NCBI RefSeq assembly: GCF_026342735.1
Contig: NZ_JAPEMM010000002.1
Coordinates: 1,178,001-1,242,000, forward strand
Direction of reading: 5' to 3'
Length of the DNA stretch: 64,000 nucleotides
Source of the DNA: Streptomyces sp. NBC_00193
Lineage (GTDB): Bacteria > Actinomycetota > Actinomycetes > Streptomycetales > Streptomycetaceae
Of this stretch, positions 1 to 9,351 are shown piece by piece. The notes under the pieces were generated by a model. That model made no database searches. It worked only from the letters and a program-made list of their open reading frames with translations, and was not told the origin of the DNA. The first letter of the stretch is position 1; each line of letters opens with the position of its first letter. The translations under genes were made by a program, and so were the position numbers.

Positions 1-2016
1 GCCCTGACGATGCTGGGCGAGAGCATCGCCCGCGCCGCCGCCATCCCCGCACAGGGGACCACCGGCTCCATCGCGGACGTCGAGCACATCGTGGTGCTCA
101 TGCAGGAGAACCGTTCCTTCGACCACTACTTCGGTGCGCTGCGCGGTGTCCGTGGCTTCGGCGACCCTCGTCCGGTGACCCTGCCCAGCGGCAAGTCCGT
201 CTGGCACCAGTCCGACGGCACGAAGGAGACGCTGCCCTTCCGGCCGCCGTCCGAGGACCTCGGGATGGAGTTCCTCCAGGGACTCAACCACGACTGGGCG
301 GGCGGCCAGAGCGCCTTCAACAAGGGCAAGTACGACAACTGGGTGCCCGCCAAGACGGCCACCACGATGGCCCACCTGACCCGCCAGGACATCCCCTTCC
401 ACTACGCCCTGGCGGACGCGTTCACCATCTGCGACGCCTACCACTGCTCCTTCATCGGCTCCACCGACCCCAACCGCTACTACCTCTGGTCGGGCCACAC
501 CGGCAACGACGGCCAGGGCGGCGGCCCGGTCCTCAACAACGCCGAGGCCGGCTACGGATGGACCACCTACCCGGAGCGCCTGGAGGCCGCCGGGGTCTCC
601 TGGAAGGTCTACCAGGACATCGGCGACGGCCTGAACGCCGCCGGATCCTGGGGCTGGATCAACGACGCCTACCGAGGCAACTACGGCGACAACTCGCTGC
701 TGTACTTCAACAGCTACCGCAACGCCCAACCGGGCAGCGCCCTCTACGAGAAGGCCCGTACGGGCACCGACGCGGCAGCGGGCGAAGGCTACTTCGAGAA
801 GCTGCGCGCGGACGTGGTGGGAGGCACCCTCCCCCAGATCTCCTGGATCGCCGCCCCCGAAGCCTTCAGCGAGCACTCCAACTGGCCCTCCAACTACGGC
901 GCCTGGTACATCTCCCAGGTCCTGGACGCGCTCACCGCCGACCCGGACGTGTGGGCGAAGACGGCCCTGTTCATCACCTACGACGAGAACGACGGCTTCT
1001 TCGACCACGTCGTCCCGCCGTACGCCCCCGCCAGTGCCGCGCAGGGCCTGTCGACGACGCCCACCGCCCTGGACGTGTTCCCCGGCAAGGCCGGGTACGT
1101 GGCCGGACCCTACGGCCTGGGCCCGCGCGTGCCGATGCTCGTCGTCTCCCCGTGGAGCACCGGCGGCTACGCCTGCTCCGAAACCTTCGACCACACCTCG
1201 GTCATCCGCTTCATGGAGCAGCGCTTCGGCGTCCACGAGCCCAACATCTCGCCCTGGCGCCGCGCCGTCTGCGGCGACCTGACCTCCGCCTTCGACTTCG
1301 CCCGCAAGGACACCGCCCCGGCCCCGCTGCCGGACACCGACGGCTGGTTCCCGCCGGACCGCGAGCGCCACCCCGACTTCCGGGCGACCCCGCCGGCCCA
1401 GGGGGCCATGCCCCGCCAGGAGAAGGGACTGCGCCCCACGCGCGCGCTCAAGTACGCCCCGTACGTGGACGGCGCCGCGCTCGTCTCCGAGGGCAGGTTC
1501 CGGCTGACGTTCAGCGGCGGCCCGGAGCTGGGCGCGCAGTTCTACGTCACCTCCGGCAACCGCACCGACGCTCCATGGACCTACACCACCGAGGCCGGCA
1601 AGTCGATCGCGGACACCTGGAACACCGCCTACTCGGCCGGTGCCACCGACCTGACCGTGCACGGCCCCAACGGCTTCCTGCGCGGCTTCCGCAACCCCGG
1701 CACCACCCCCGGCCCCGAGGTCACCGCCCGCCACAACGCCGCCACCGGGAACCTGGACCTCACCCTCACCAACGCCGGGAGCACCACCGCCACGGTGACG
1801 CTGACCAACGCCTACGGCGGCGGCCCGAAGCGCCTGACCGTCCCCAAGGGCGCCACCGTCAAGCACACCGTCTCCTTGAAGAACACCCGCCGCTGGTACG
1901 ACGTCACGGTCACCGCCTCCGGCTCCCGGGCCTTCCTGCGCCGCTTCGCCGGCAAGGTGGAGACCGGCGCGGCGGGCCTCTCGGACCCGGCGATCCTGAC
2001 GGAGCAGTCCTCCTGA
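1..2016 (+). CDS. Phosphocholine-type phospholipase C, 5'-truncated by window edge
   Basis: The frame is open from base 1, so the gene begins before the window and its signal peptide (probably twin-arginine, as in the family) is not seen. The visible start contains AxA-like residues followed by HIVVLMQENRSFDHYFG, the hallmark of the phosphoesterase family that includes bacterial phospholipase C and acid phosphatase AcpA. Further conserved pieces are STDPNRYYLWSGH, ITYDENDGFFDHV and a DHTSVIRFMEQRFG block. The C-terminal 200 residues form two beta-rich repeats like those of the secreted phosphocholine-specific PLCs. It should hydrolyse phosphatidylcholine or sphingomyelin outside the cell. Such genes are often phosphate-controlled, but the promoter is outside the window. 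Confidence 0.92.
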   Translation, partial: ALTMLGESIARAAAIPAQGTTGSIADVEHIVVLMQENRSFDHYFGALRGVRGFGDPRPVTLPSGKSVWHQSDGTKETLPFRPPSEDLGMEFLQGLNHDWAGGQSAFNKGKYDNWVPAKTATTMAHLTRQDIPFHYALADAFTICDAYHCSFIGSTDPNRYYLWSGHTGNDGQGGGPVLNNAEAGYGWTTYPERLEAAGVSWKVYQDIGDGLNAAGSWGWINDAYRGNYGDNSLLYFNSYRNAQPGSALYEKARTGTDAAAGEGYFEKLRADVVGGTLPQISWIAAPEAFSEHSNWPSNYGAWYISQVLDALTADPDVWAKTALFITYDENDGFFDHVVPPYAPASAAQGLSTTPTALDVFPGKAGYVAGPYGLGPRVPMLVVSPWSTGGYACSETFDHTSVIRFMEQRFGVHEPNISPWRRAVCGDLTSAFDFARKDTAPAPLPDTDGWFPPDRERHPDFRATPPAQGAMPRQEKGLRPTRALKYAPYVDGAALVSEGRFRLTFSGGPELGAQFYVTSGNRTDAPWTYTTEAGKSIADTWNTAYSAGATDLTVHGPNGFLRGFRNPGTTPGPEVTARHNAATGNLDLTLTNAGSTTATVTLTNAYGGGPKRLTVPKGATVKHTVSLKNTRRWYDVTVTASGSRAFLRRFAGKVETGAAGLSDPAILTEQSS

Positions 2017-2077
2017 ACGACGAGCGGCGCCGCCGGATCCACCGGCGGCGCCACACGTGCTGCTCAGGGCAGTTGGG

Positions 2078-3970
2078 TCAGAAGAGGTTGGTGACGCTGG
2101 TCGCCCAACCGCGCGCGCCGACCAGCTGGGGCTGCTTGAGGCCGGTGGGACCACCCGGATAGAAGAGCAGGCAGCCGGTGGGGCAGGTGGTCGTGGCCGC
2201 CTTGCCCGCACTGTCGACGTAGTTCACCACACGCTTGGCGTCGGCCGGAGTGGTGGTCCACAGGTCCCCCTGCTCGTCACCCGCCTTGGGCTGGAACTGC
2301 TTGTACGGGATGACCTGGCCCTCGTCGGTGATCGTCTTGCTGACGACGGTGCCCTGGGCATTGCCCCGGCTGACGACAACCGGCCGGTCGGCGGTCAGCC
2401 AGCCCCCGGTGGCGTAGGTGGTGCGGGGCGCGAGTCCGAACTTTCCGTCCGCGGCGATCTTGCCGGCGTAGAAGTACAGCTTCCCGTCGACCTTGTTGCG
2501 GGCCAGGATGTCCTTGACGCCGTCGCCGTTCTGGTCCCCGATGCCGAGGATCGTGTAGTTCTTCCAGGTGGTGCCGCCGGTGTAGCCGGGGGCCATGAAG
2601 TCGAAGGGCTGGTTCTGGTTCGGGCTTCCATCGGCCTTGGTCCGGCCTGAATAGATGCGCAGGCGCGCACCGGAGCAGGCATCGTCCACGCATTCGACGA
2701 CAGCCAGGTCGTTGCCCTTCTTGAACCCGGCATCGGTGCGCTGATCCAGGTCACCGGGGGCGATGATCTGCTGGATGCGCCCCCAGCCCGCGGAGCCGAG
2801 GCCGGGGGGCGGGAGCAGCTCGCGGCGGTTGGCGTGCGAGAAGTCGCCGAACCCGTTGCCGGGATAGAGGTACAGCTTGTTGTCGCCCAAGCGGACGATG
2901 GCGTCCTCGTAGCCGTCAGGTGCGCCCGTGGGGCTGACGAAGTTGGTGAAGTCACCGCCGTGCGCGATCAGCGCACCCTGCCAGCCGGAGTCCGCGATGG
3001 TGCGCACCTGCACGCGGCCGGCTCCGTTGCTGGTGTACAGCCGCAGACCGCCGTCCGGCTCAGGAGCCAGCAGGTCGGGGAAGCCGTCGCCATTGAGGTC
3101 GCCGACGAGGTCCGAGTACGCCCGGTTCAGCGGAGTCTGCCCGGCCGGGTAGACGAAGGTGGGAGAGGAGGTGTGCAACGTCGTGACGTCGGCGGCACCG
3201 TCGGACGGCGATGCATTGCCGGCCTTGTCGACGGCGTGGACGTACAGGCTGTGCCCGAACCGCTGCGTGAGCGTGACTTCGGCGGTGGCTTCCGTAGCGC
3301 CAGGAGCGAGTGGAATCCAGTTGGCTCCACCACACGTCGTGCTGGATACCGGGATGGGCCGGTCCATGGACCAGCAGAACCCTGCGAGGTCGGTGGCCGG
3401 GTTCTTGAACTTGAGGCGCAGCTTGGTGCGCGCCTGCTGAGTGGTGAGGGGGGTGCCGTCCTCCTTGGTGACGGTGACGGGCTCCGTGGGCGGGTCCGCG
3501 TCGACGTTGAAGCCGCAGTCGGCGGTGAAGGCGCTGTAGGCGCCTTCCTCATCCCTGGCGCGGACCTTCCACTTGTAGGCGCCGGTGGGCAGGTCCGCGC
3601 CTTGGACCTTCGTGGTCGACGTGCCGCCGCTCGACACGGTGGTTGCCTTGGGAACGGGCACGGCCACGCCCGCGGCGGTGGTGACGACGAACTGAGCGGT
3701 GACGCTGCCGCCGTCGATGTCGCGCAGGTTCGCGATCAGCGCCAGGCCGCTGTTGCGTATCCAACCGTTGCAAGGTACGGGCCTGAGGCCGTCGGCCGAA
3801 GGCGCCCAGACCCCTTCGAAGGCTCCGGCGCTGATGACCTCGGGCTTGGTGGGGGTCGCTGCGGCCGCGCCCGGCGCGGAGAGGAGGTCTGCCGCGGTGA
3901 GCGGGAGGATGAGCGTGAGGAGGGTGGTGAGCGCGCGGGGCACCCGTCCACCGGCTCTGCGGCGAGTCAT
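2078..3970 (-). CDS. Secreted FG-GAP/VCBS repeat protein
   Basis: A 630-residue exported protein. I chose the ATG giving MTRRRAGG; a TTG ten codons upstream is also open but gives no better ribosome site. A twin-arginine-like, basic start is followed by a hydrophobic stretch and an AAAA cleavage region near residue 35. The middle, about residues 60-250, looks like fibronectin- or Ig-like beta domains. The second half carries FG-GAP repeats with calcium-loop signatures such as DLNGDGFPDLLA and DQNGDGVKDILA, usually a beta-propeller used for binding. No catalytic motif is seen. It converges with the upstream phospholipase C gene and probably has its own promoter in the roughly 215-bp gap behind it. 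Function unknown beyond an extracellular binding role. Confidence 0.82.
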   Translation of the reverse strand: MTRRRAGGRVPRALTTLLTLILPLTAADLLSAPGAAAATPTKPEVISAGAFEGVWAPSADGLRPVPCNGWIRNSGLALIANLRDIDGGSVTAQFVVTTAAGVAVPVPKATTVSSGGTSTTKVQGADLPTGAYKWKVRARDEEGAYSAFTADCGFNVDADPPTEPVTVTKEDGTPLTTQQARTKLRLKFKNPATDLAGFCWSMDRPIPVSSTTCGGANWIPLAPGATEATAEVTLTQRFGHSLYVHAVDKAGNASPSDGAADVTTLHTSSPTFVYPAGQTPLNRAYSDLVGDLNGDGFPDLLAPEPDGGLRLYTSNGAGRVQVRTIADSGWQGALIAHGGDFTNFVSPTGAPDGYEDAIVRLGDNKLYLYPGNGFGDFSHANRRELLPPPGLGSAGWGRIQQIIAPGDLDQRTDAGFKKGNDLAVVECVDDACSGARLRIYSGRTKADGSPNQNQPFDFMAPGYTGGTTWKNYTILGIGDQNGDGVKDILARNKVDGKLYFYAGKIAADGKFGLAPRTTYATGGWLTADRPVVVSRGNAQGTVVSKTITDEGQVIPYKQFQPKAGDEQGDLWTTTPADAKRVVNYVDSAGKAATTTCPTGCLLFYPGGPTGLKQPQLVGARGWATSVTNLF

Positions 3971-4186
3971 GGGATCTCTGCGTCTTTCTGAGAACGTCAA
4001 GGACGTGGATCACCGCAGAGTAAGGCATGCAATTCGCATTGGCACAGCAAAATCTGAGCGGACGTCACTACGGCAACGGCAGGCCCGATCCCAAATGGTC
4101 CAGTTCAGGTGGGTCTGGTCCAGGGCGGTTGGGTTCGGGCCTGCACGTTCCCTTCGTTCCCCCGTGGCGTTTGCGACACCAAACAA

Positions 4187-5818
4187 TCAGCGGTCGGTAG
4201 CACCGGCGTGCAGCAGCAGGACGTTGCCCAGGAACCGCGTGCCCGTGGCGTCCGAGGGGCGGTTGACGATGCCCGAGCCTGCCGTGACCATCACGCTCGA
4301 TCCACCGCCGTCGAGGTTCAGCGCCTCCCGGGCGCCCAGGGACTTCATCAGCTTCGCGGCGCCGGCCACGCCCAGGCCCGAACTCCAGCCCGCCCGGCGT
4401 CCGTCCACGACGACCATCAGCAGCCTCCCCTGGGCGTCGACCCCGAGCATGGTGCGCGGGTTGCCGCGGACCACCCAGTTGTAGGTGAAGGTCTGGTCGG
4501 CTCCCTGGCGGATGATGCCGTCGGCGAGGGCGTTCACCGCGACCCTTCCGTCCCGGACCAGGGTCGGGCCGACCTGGACGATCGTGGTGTCCGAGGTGAG
4601 CGGGACGGCGTATCCGGAACCGTCCAGCACGCGCTGGATGATGCGCAGCCGGGCGCCGGGGCGCGCGTGCGCGACCAGCCAGTCGGCGCTCTCGCCGATG
4701 GCCTGGAGGGTGGAGCCGCCCGCGGGCGGCTTGGCCCCGCGCGTGCGGTGCACCGCCGTCACCCGGTCGTTGCGGTCCAGGACCACCTCGGCGCCCGCAC
4801 CGGTCGGCGGGGCGCTCCACTCGGGGGTGAAGCGGACGATCTCGCTCTCGTCCGTGCACTTGAGGTCGTGCTGCGGGTGCTGGGTGGGCTGGTCGCCGCC
4901 GACGCCCCCGCAGTTCCAGATCTCGCCGGGTATCCGGTTGATGCCGTCGATCTCCCTGGTGGAGCCGTCCGCGCGGACCGTGATCCGCGTGGTGTACGTG
5001 TCGATGTCCAGCTGCCGCCCGCCGTCCGTCATCCGGACCCCGCTGCGGCCCTGGGTTGCGGCGCTCAGCAGGCGGCCGTCCTTCACGTACAGGCCGAGCG
5101 ACGCCTTGTTCGCGAACCACTGGGCGTTGACGCCCGCCAGCGCCCCGGCGGCGGCCGCCAGGTCGGGCAGTTTCTCGTGGACGTCGATGGTCGGCCCGAA
5201 GTCACTGGCCAGGCGGCCGGTGAACCGCTTGAAGTCCACCCGCAGGACGAACACCCGCTGGAGGGCCTCGGCGTCCGTGCCGTCCTGCGCCGTGTACCGG
5301 GTGTCCCCCGCGAACCCGGCCGCCCGGACCTGGGCGAGCGCGGCCGTCGCCGCGCCCTGGTCGGCGTACCGCCCGATCCTCACGGTCCAGCCCAGCGTGC
5401 CGGCCGGGCGGTCGGCGAAGGCGGGGATGAGGACCCGTTCCACGCGGGGATCGAAACCCTTGGCGCGCAGGGCCCCGGCCACCTGATCGGCCCGCGCCTT
5501 GACGCCGAGGGCCGCGGTGGCCCGGTCGTACGGACCGTCGGCGGTCAGGGGCTGGTTCACGTGGACGGTCCAGACGTCGTCGGCGTCGGTCCGGCCGAGG
5601 ACGAGCGAGGTCTGGGTGACCCCGGGAGCGAGCACGACGGACTGCGCCGAAGTGGCGGACGGGAGCGTGAGCGGCTCGGGGGCGGCGGCCTCCCGAGCGC
5701 CCGGTGACGCGGCCGGCCGTTCCGGTGCTCCCGTTGCCGGTGCCGCACCGAGCGCGGTGACCGCGCAGAGGACGAGGACGGCGGCGGACGACGCTGCGAC
5801 CCGCGGTGTCTGACGCAT
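4187..5818 (-). CDS. Secreted phosphodiester glycosidase (NAGPA-domain) protein with SPOR-like region
   Basis: 543 residues starting MRQTPRVAASS with a classical signal peptide ending near ATGA (residue 31). The C-terminal third has the NAGPA/phosphodiester glycosidase signature: AVNALADGIIRQG, GVDAQGRLLMVVVDGRR and EALNLDGGGSSVMV, then a NRPSD...VGNVLLLH-like end. In this family the enzyme removes a sugar from a phosphodiester, often on exopolysaccharide or peptidoglycan-linked material. About residues 85-190 hold two SPOR-like segments (WTVRIGRYADQGAATAALAQVRAAGF), suggesting binding of denuded glycan strands. It stands alone between the FG-GAP gene and a tRNA. Confidence in the family is good; the substrate is unknown. 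Confidence 0.87.
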   Translation of the reverse strand: MRQTPRVAASSAAVLVLCAVTALGAAPATGAPERPAASPGAREAAAPEPLTLPSATSAQSVVLAPGVTQTSLVLGRTDADDVWTVHVNQPLTADGPYDRATAALGVKARADQVAGALRAKGFDPRVERVLIPAFADRPAGTLGWTVRIGRYADQGAATAALAQVRAAGFAGDTRYTAQDGTDAEALQRVFVLRVDFKRFTGRLASDFGPTIDVHEKLPDLAAAAGALAGVNAQWFANKASLGLYVKDGRLLSAATQGRSGVRMTDGGRQLDIDTYTTRITVRADGSTREIDGINRIPGEIWNCGGVGGDQPTQHPQHDLKCTDESEIVRFTPEWSAPPTGAGAEVVLDRNDRVTAVHRTRGAKPPAGGSTLQAIGESADWLVAHARPGARLRIIQRVLDGSGYAVPLTSDTTIVQVGPTLVRDGRVAVNALADGIIRQGADQTFTYNWVVRGNPRTMLGVDAQGRLLMVVVDGRRAGWSSGLGVAGAAKLMKSLGAREALNLDGGGSSVMVTAGSGIVNRPSDATGTRFLGNVLLLHAGATDR

Positions 5819-5975
5819 ACGGCTCTCCCTGGAGGTGAGATGGTGCGTCTTCTCAGTGCAGGGGCGGCACGTGGCGCACGGCGCAACACCGCTTGCTGCT
5901 CACGTGAATTCCGCGGGACCTCGGGGAAGGCGGGCATCGCAGGTCCGGGGCATTGCGCCCGAGGTACACGAAAAC

Positions 5976-6019
5976 GACCGAGGGGCCGTTTCAGATTTCT
6001 CTGAAACGGCCCCTCGGTC
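5976..6019 (-). terminator. Rho-independent terminator after tRNA-Pro copy 1
   Basis: A perfect 19-bp inverted repeat (arms 5976-5994 and 6001-6019, 6-nt loop) lies 15 bases past the 3' end of the minus-strand tRNA. It is followed in that direction by a short T-rich run (CGTTTTCG). It is placed and shaped as the tRNA terminator. Confidence 0.9.
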
Positions 6020-6034
6020 TACGACTCTTTCGAG

Positions 6035-6108
<74 letters not shown>

Positions 6109-6121
6109 ATGTGCTTCTGAT

Positions 6122-6134
6122 CTGGGGTTTCCCC
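6122..6134 (-). promoter_or_regulatory. Leader mini-hairpin upstream of tRNA-Pro copy 1
   Basis: The 13-base CTGGGGTTTCCCC (plus strand) lies 14 bases before the tRNA 5' end. In the transcript it reads GGGGAAACCCCAG, a GGGG/CCCC mini-hairpin. The same 13 bases occur 13 bases before tRNA-Pro copy 2. A -10-like TAATGT (minus strand, 6156-6161) with a TGGACA 15 bp upstream of it may be the promoter, but the spacing is short. Confidence 0.45.
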
Positions 6135-6226
6135 CGTCTCGGCGGCACATGCAGAACATTACCCCACACCGAGGGGTGTCCATGCACCGGTTATCGGCAG
6201 GAGGGGGATGAAGGGAGGATGAAGGG

Positions 6227-6766
6227 GTGAACGCACGGGATCGGGACGATGAGGGGCGGGCGCGGAACGCTCGGCCCCGGGACGGGCTGGGACGGCCGCT
6301 GCCCTACGGGGCCCAAGGGGTGGAGCGGCAGCCCGAGGGAGTGGTGCGCTCGCCCGGGGAGACGGTGGCGCAGGCGCAGCGGCTGCTGGACGCCGGGATG
6401 CCGTTCCACGCGCACGAGGTGTTCGAGGACGCCTGGAAGTCGGGGCCAGGGGCCGAGGCGCCGCTGTGGCGGGCGCTGGCGCAGCTGGCGGTCGGGCTGA
6501 CGCACGCCGCGCGCGGGAACGCGGTGGGCGGGGCCCGGCTGCTGCGCCGCGGAGCCCTGGCCCTGGCCGGGCTGGACGGAGCCGGGGACGCAGCGGCTCC
6601 CGGGGCCGCGGACGGGGCCGGGGCCGCGCCCGGGACCCCGTACGGGATGGACCTGGTCGGGCTGGTGCGGTGGGCCCGGGAGCTGGCGGAGCGGGTGGAG
6701 GCCGGTGCAGTCGTCGATGCGGCGGCCGAGGCCCCGCGCCTCACGGGCGGACCCGGCCCCGCCTGA
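6227..6766 (+). CDS. DUF309 domain protein
   Basis: 179 residues from GTG, with GGGAGG eight bases upstream; the ATGs just before it run into stop codons after a few codons, so they are not used. The signature FHAHEVFEDAWK (about residues 62-73), followed by LWRALAQLAVGLTHAARGN, matches the DUF309 helical family. That family is often annotated as a predicted metal-dependent hydrolase because of the conserved H-E-E pattern, but no reaction is established. The N-terminal 35 residues are polar and the C-terminus is Ala/Gly-rich. It stands alone between the tRNA and a convergent VOC gene. Function unknown. Confidence 0.85.
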   Translation: MNARDRDDEGRARNARPRDGLGRPLPYGAQGVERQPEGVVRSPGETVAQAQRLLDAGMPFHAHEVFEDAWKSGPGAEAPLWRALAQLAVGLTHAARGNAVGGARLLRRGALALAGLDGAGDAAAPGAADGAGAAPGTPYGMDLVGLVRWARELAERVEAGAVVDAAAEAPRLTGGPGPA

Positions 6767-6840
6767 GCGCGGGGCGGCAGCCCCGGCCGCGGCGGCACGG
6801 CGGCCTGTGCGGGTGATCCCGGTCCAACGCCCGGCCAGGG

Positions 6841-7230
6841 CTACGCCGGCTGGAGGAGGTCCCAGCGGTTGCCGTAGAGGTCCTGGAAGACGGCGACCGA
6901 GCCGTACGCCTCGTGGCGCGGCTCCTCCAGGAAGCGGACGCCCTCGGCGGTCATCCGGGCGTGGTCGGCGGCGAAGTCGTCGGTGTAGAGGAAGAAGCCG
7001 ACCCGGCCGCCCGTCTGGTCGCCGACGCGGGAGCGCTGGGCGTCGTCCTTGGCGCGGGCCAGCAGGAGGGCGGATTCCGTGGCGCCGGGCGGGCGCACCA
7101 CGACCCAGCGGGAGCCGTCCGGGCGCGGGGTGTCCTCGGCGAGGTCGAAGCCGAGCGCGCGGGTGTAGAAGTCGATGGCCTCGTCGTAGTCGTGGACCAC
7201 GAGGGCGGTGAGGGCGAGGTGGGAGGACAT
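6841..7230 (-). CDS. VOC-superfamily (glyoxalase-like) protein
   Basis: 129 residues with the two beta-alpha-beta-beta-beta units of the vicinal oxygen chelate fold: LTALVVHDYDEAIDFYTRALGF at the start and GVRFLEEPRHEAYGSVAVFQDLYGNRWDLLQP at the end. The closing F-x-D-x-x-G-N-x-W-x-L-L pattern, with an upstream His/Glu set, is typical of metal-dependent members. Its ATG is only four bases after the lutC stop on the same strand. It is therefore probably the last gene of the lut transcript, though it may also be unrelated functionally. The substrate cannot be inferred. Confidence 0.88.
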   Translation of the reverse strand: MSSHLALTALVVHDYDEAIDFYTRALGFDLAEDTPRPDGSRWVVVRPPGATESALLLARAKDDAQRSRVGDQTGGRVGFFLYTDDFAADHARMTAEGVRFLEEPRHEAYGSVAVFQDLYGNRWDLLQPA

Positions 7231-7234
7231 GTCC

Positions 7235-7867
7235 TCATTGTGCGCCGAGGAGGATCACCTCCAGGGTGCGGGGGCCGTGTACGCCCTCCACCCGGTCCAG
7301 TTCGATGTCGCTGGTGGCGGAGGGTCCGGAGATCCATGTCAGCGGCCTGGTGGGATCCAGCAGGGGCAGTGCCTGCGGGACCGAGTCCACCACCTGGGCG
7401 GGGACCCGGACCACGCAGATGTGGTGGTCCGGGACGAGCGTGATCCGGCGCCGTCCCTGCTCGGGGCCGCCGTCGAGGACGATCGTGCCGGTCTCGGCGA
7501 TCGCCAGGGCGCAGCCCGTCACCACGCTGTCCACCGCGTCCAGTTCGTACGGGGTGGAGGCCTCGCGGTCGTGGATCCGGGTCGGGTCGGCCGCCGCGAG
7601 CCAGTGCGGCGGCAGCCCGGGCGGTACGAGCACCGACGACGCACCCCGTTCGGCGAGGAGACGGGCCAACAGCACGGCGATGCCGTCCTCGTCGACCCGG
7701 TGGACCTTGGCCCGGTACTCCGCGAGGTTCGCGGCGAGCAGGTCGACGGTCTCGGCCGGGGTGCGGGCGCCGTGGGCCTGGAGGTAGTCCCGGGGGATGT
7801 CGGCGTCCGGGCGCGGCTCCGGCAGGGCCCGGCGGATGCGGGCCAGGATCTGTTCCTTGGCGCTCAT
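7235..7867 (-). CDS. lutC: Lactate utilization protein LutC
   Basis: 210 residues beginning MSAKEQILARIRRAL, whose ATG overlaps the lutB stop (ATGA). LutC/YkgG-family features include the DSVVTGCALAIAETGTIVLDGGPEQGRR block and the LVPDHHICVVRVPAQVVDSVPQAL segment. In Bacillus subtilis LutABC forms a cytoplasmic Fe-S complex that oxidises L-lactate to pyruvate; LutC is the cofactor-poor accessory subunit. A longer open frame continues upstream into lutB, but the overlapping ATGA and the family length fix the start here. It is the third gene of lutABC. Confidence 0.93.
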   Translation of the reverse strand: MSAKEQILARIRRALPEPRPDADIPRDYLQAHGARTPAETVDLLAANLAEYRAKVHRVDEDGIAVLLARLLAERGASSVLVPPGLPPHWLAAADPTRIHDREASTPYELDAVDSVVTGCALAIAETGTIVLDGGPEQGRRRITLVPDHHICVVRVPAQVVDSVPQALPLLDPTRPLTWISGPSATSDIELDRVEGVHGPRTLEVILLGAQ

Positions 7868-9351
7868 GGACGTGCCCCCTTCTCTCGTGCCGCCTTCTCG
7901 CGCGCCGCCCACCAGTCGCGGAACGAGCGCTCCGGGAGCTCCGGCAGCTCCCTGCTGTCCGTCCAGGCCCGCCCCGGCCCCGGCAGCCGGCGCGGTCGCA
8001 GCCGCCGGGCCCGGGCCAGCAGCCGCTCCCCCGCGCGCAGCGCGTCCGGGCGGTCGAGCAGGAGCCTGGCGGCTCGCATGGCGGCCCGTTCGGCGGTGTG
8101 GCCGTCGGCGGGGCGGATGCGGACGCGGATGCCCTCGCGGGTCACCGGGCCGCCCTGGACCACGCGTTCGCGCAGGTGGACCAGGACCTCTGGGATGTCG
8201 ATGGCGACCGGGCAGACCTCGTAGCAGGCCCCGCACAGGGTGGAGGCGTAGGGCAGGGTGGCGTCGATCTCGCTCCCCGTGCCGCGGAGCTGGGGGCTGA
8301 GGATGGCGCCGATCGGGCCGGGGTAGACGGAGCCGTAGGCGTGGCCGCCTGCGCGCTCGTACACCGGGCAGACGTTGAGGCACGCGGAGCAGCGGATGCA
8401 GCGCAGGGCCTGGCGGCCCACCTCGTCGGCGAGGGTGTCGGTGCGGCCGTTGTCGAGGAGGACGAGGTGGAAGACGGAGGGGCCGTCACCGTCCGCGGTC
8501 CCGGTCCACATGGTCGTGTACGGGTTCATCCGCTCGGCGGTCGATGAGCGGGGCAGCGTCTGGAGGAAGATCTCCAGGTCGCGGAAGGTCGGGATCACCT
8601 TCTCGATGCCGACCACCGAGATCAGTGTCTCGGGCAGGGTCAGGCACATCCGGCCGTTGCCCTCGGACTCGAAGACGACCAGGGTGCCGGTCTCGGCGAC
8701 CATGAAGTTGGCGCCGGACACGGCGACTTTGGCCCGCAGGAACTTCTCGCGCAGGTGCAGCCGGGCGGCTTCGGCGAGTTCGCGCGGGTCGTCGCCCAGT
8801 CCCTCGGGGGCCGGACGGCCCCAGTCGCCCATCTCGGCGGCGAAGATGTCGCGGATCTCGCCGCGGTTGCGGTGGATGGCCGGGACCAGGATGTGGGAGG
8901 GCCGGTCGTGGCCGAGCTGGACGATGAGCTCGGCGAGGTCGGTCTCGTACGCGGCGATCCCGGCCGCCTCCAGGGCCTCGTTCAGGCCGATCTCCTGGGT
9001 GGCCATGGACTTGACCTTGACGACTTCCCGTTCCCCGGTGGCACGGACGAGTTCCGTCACGATGCGGTTGGCCTCGTCGGCGTCGGCCGCCCAGTGGACG
9101 GTGCCGCCCGCGGCGGTGACGGCGGCCTCCAGTTGGAGCAGGTACCGGTCGAGGTGCGCCAGCGTGTGGTCCTTGACCGCCTTGCCGGCGGCGCGCAGCC
9201 GGTCCCAGTCCTCCAGTTCGGCGACGGCGCGCGCCCGCTTGTCGCGGATCGTGTGCGTGGCGTGGCGGAGGTTGGCCCGCAGCACCTCGTCGCGTACGGC
9301 CTCGCGGGCCGCGTCGGGGAAGGCCGGCATGCCGAGATACGTACCCGTCAT
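7864..9351 (-). CDS. lutB: L-lactate oxidation iron-sulfur protein LutB
   Basis: 495 residues, normal for LutB/LldF. The N-terminal 300 residues are the LUD domain with VKVKSMATQEIGLNEALE and GANFMVAETGTLVVFESEGNGRM. Then come two [4Fe-4S] clusters: CIRCSACLNVCPVYE and, about 50 residues on, CGACYEVCPVAID. The C-terminus is basic and variable. It transfers electrons within the LutABC lactate dehydrogenase complex. The ATG overlaps the lutA stop by four bases and its stop overlaps lutC, so the three are translationally coupled. Confidence 0.95.
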   Translation of the reverse strand: MTGTYLGMPAFPDAAREAVRDEVLRANLRHATHTIRDKRARAVAELEDWDRLRAAGKAVKDHTLAHLDRYLLQLEAAVTAAGGTVHWAADADEANRIVTELVRATGEREVVKVKSMATQEIGLNEALEAAGIAAYETDLAELIVQLGHDRPSHILVPAIHRNRGEIRDIFAAEMGDWGRPAPEGLGDDPRELAEAARLHLREKFLRAKVAVSGANFMVAETGTLVVFESEGNGRMCLTLPETLISVVGIEKVIPTFRDLEIFLQTLPRSSTAERMNPYTTMWTGTADGDGPSVFHLVLLDNGRTDTLADEVGRQALRCIRCSACLNVCPVYERAGGHAYGSVYPGPIGAILSPQLRGTGSEIDATLPYASTLCGACYEVCPVAIDIPEVLVHLRERVVQGGPVTREGIRVRIRPADGHTAERAAMRAARLLLDRPDALRAGERLLARARRLRPRRLPGPGRAWTDSRELPELPERSFRDWWAAREKAAREKGARP

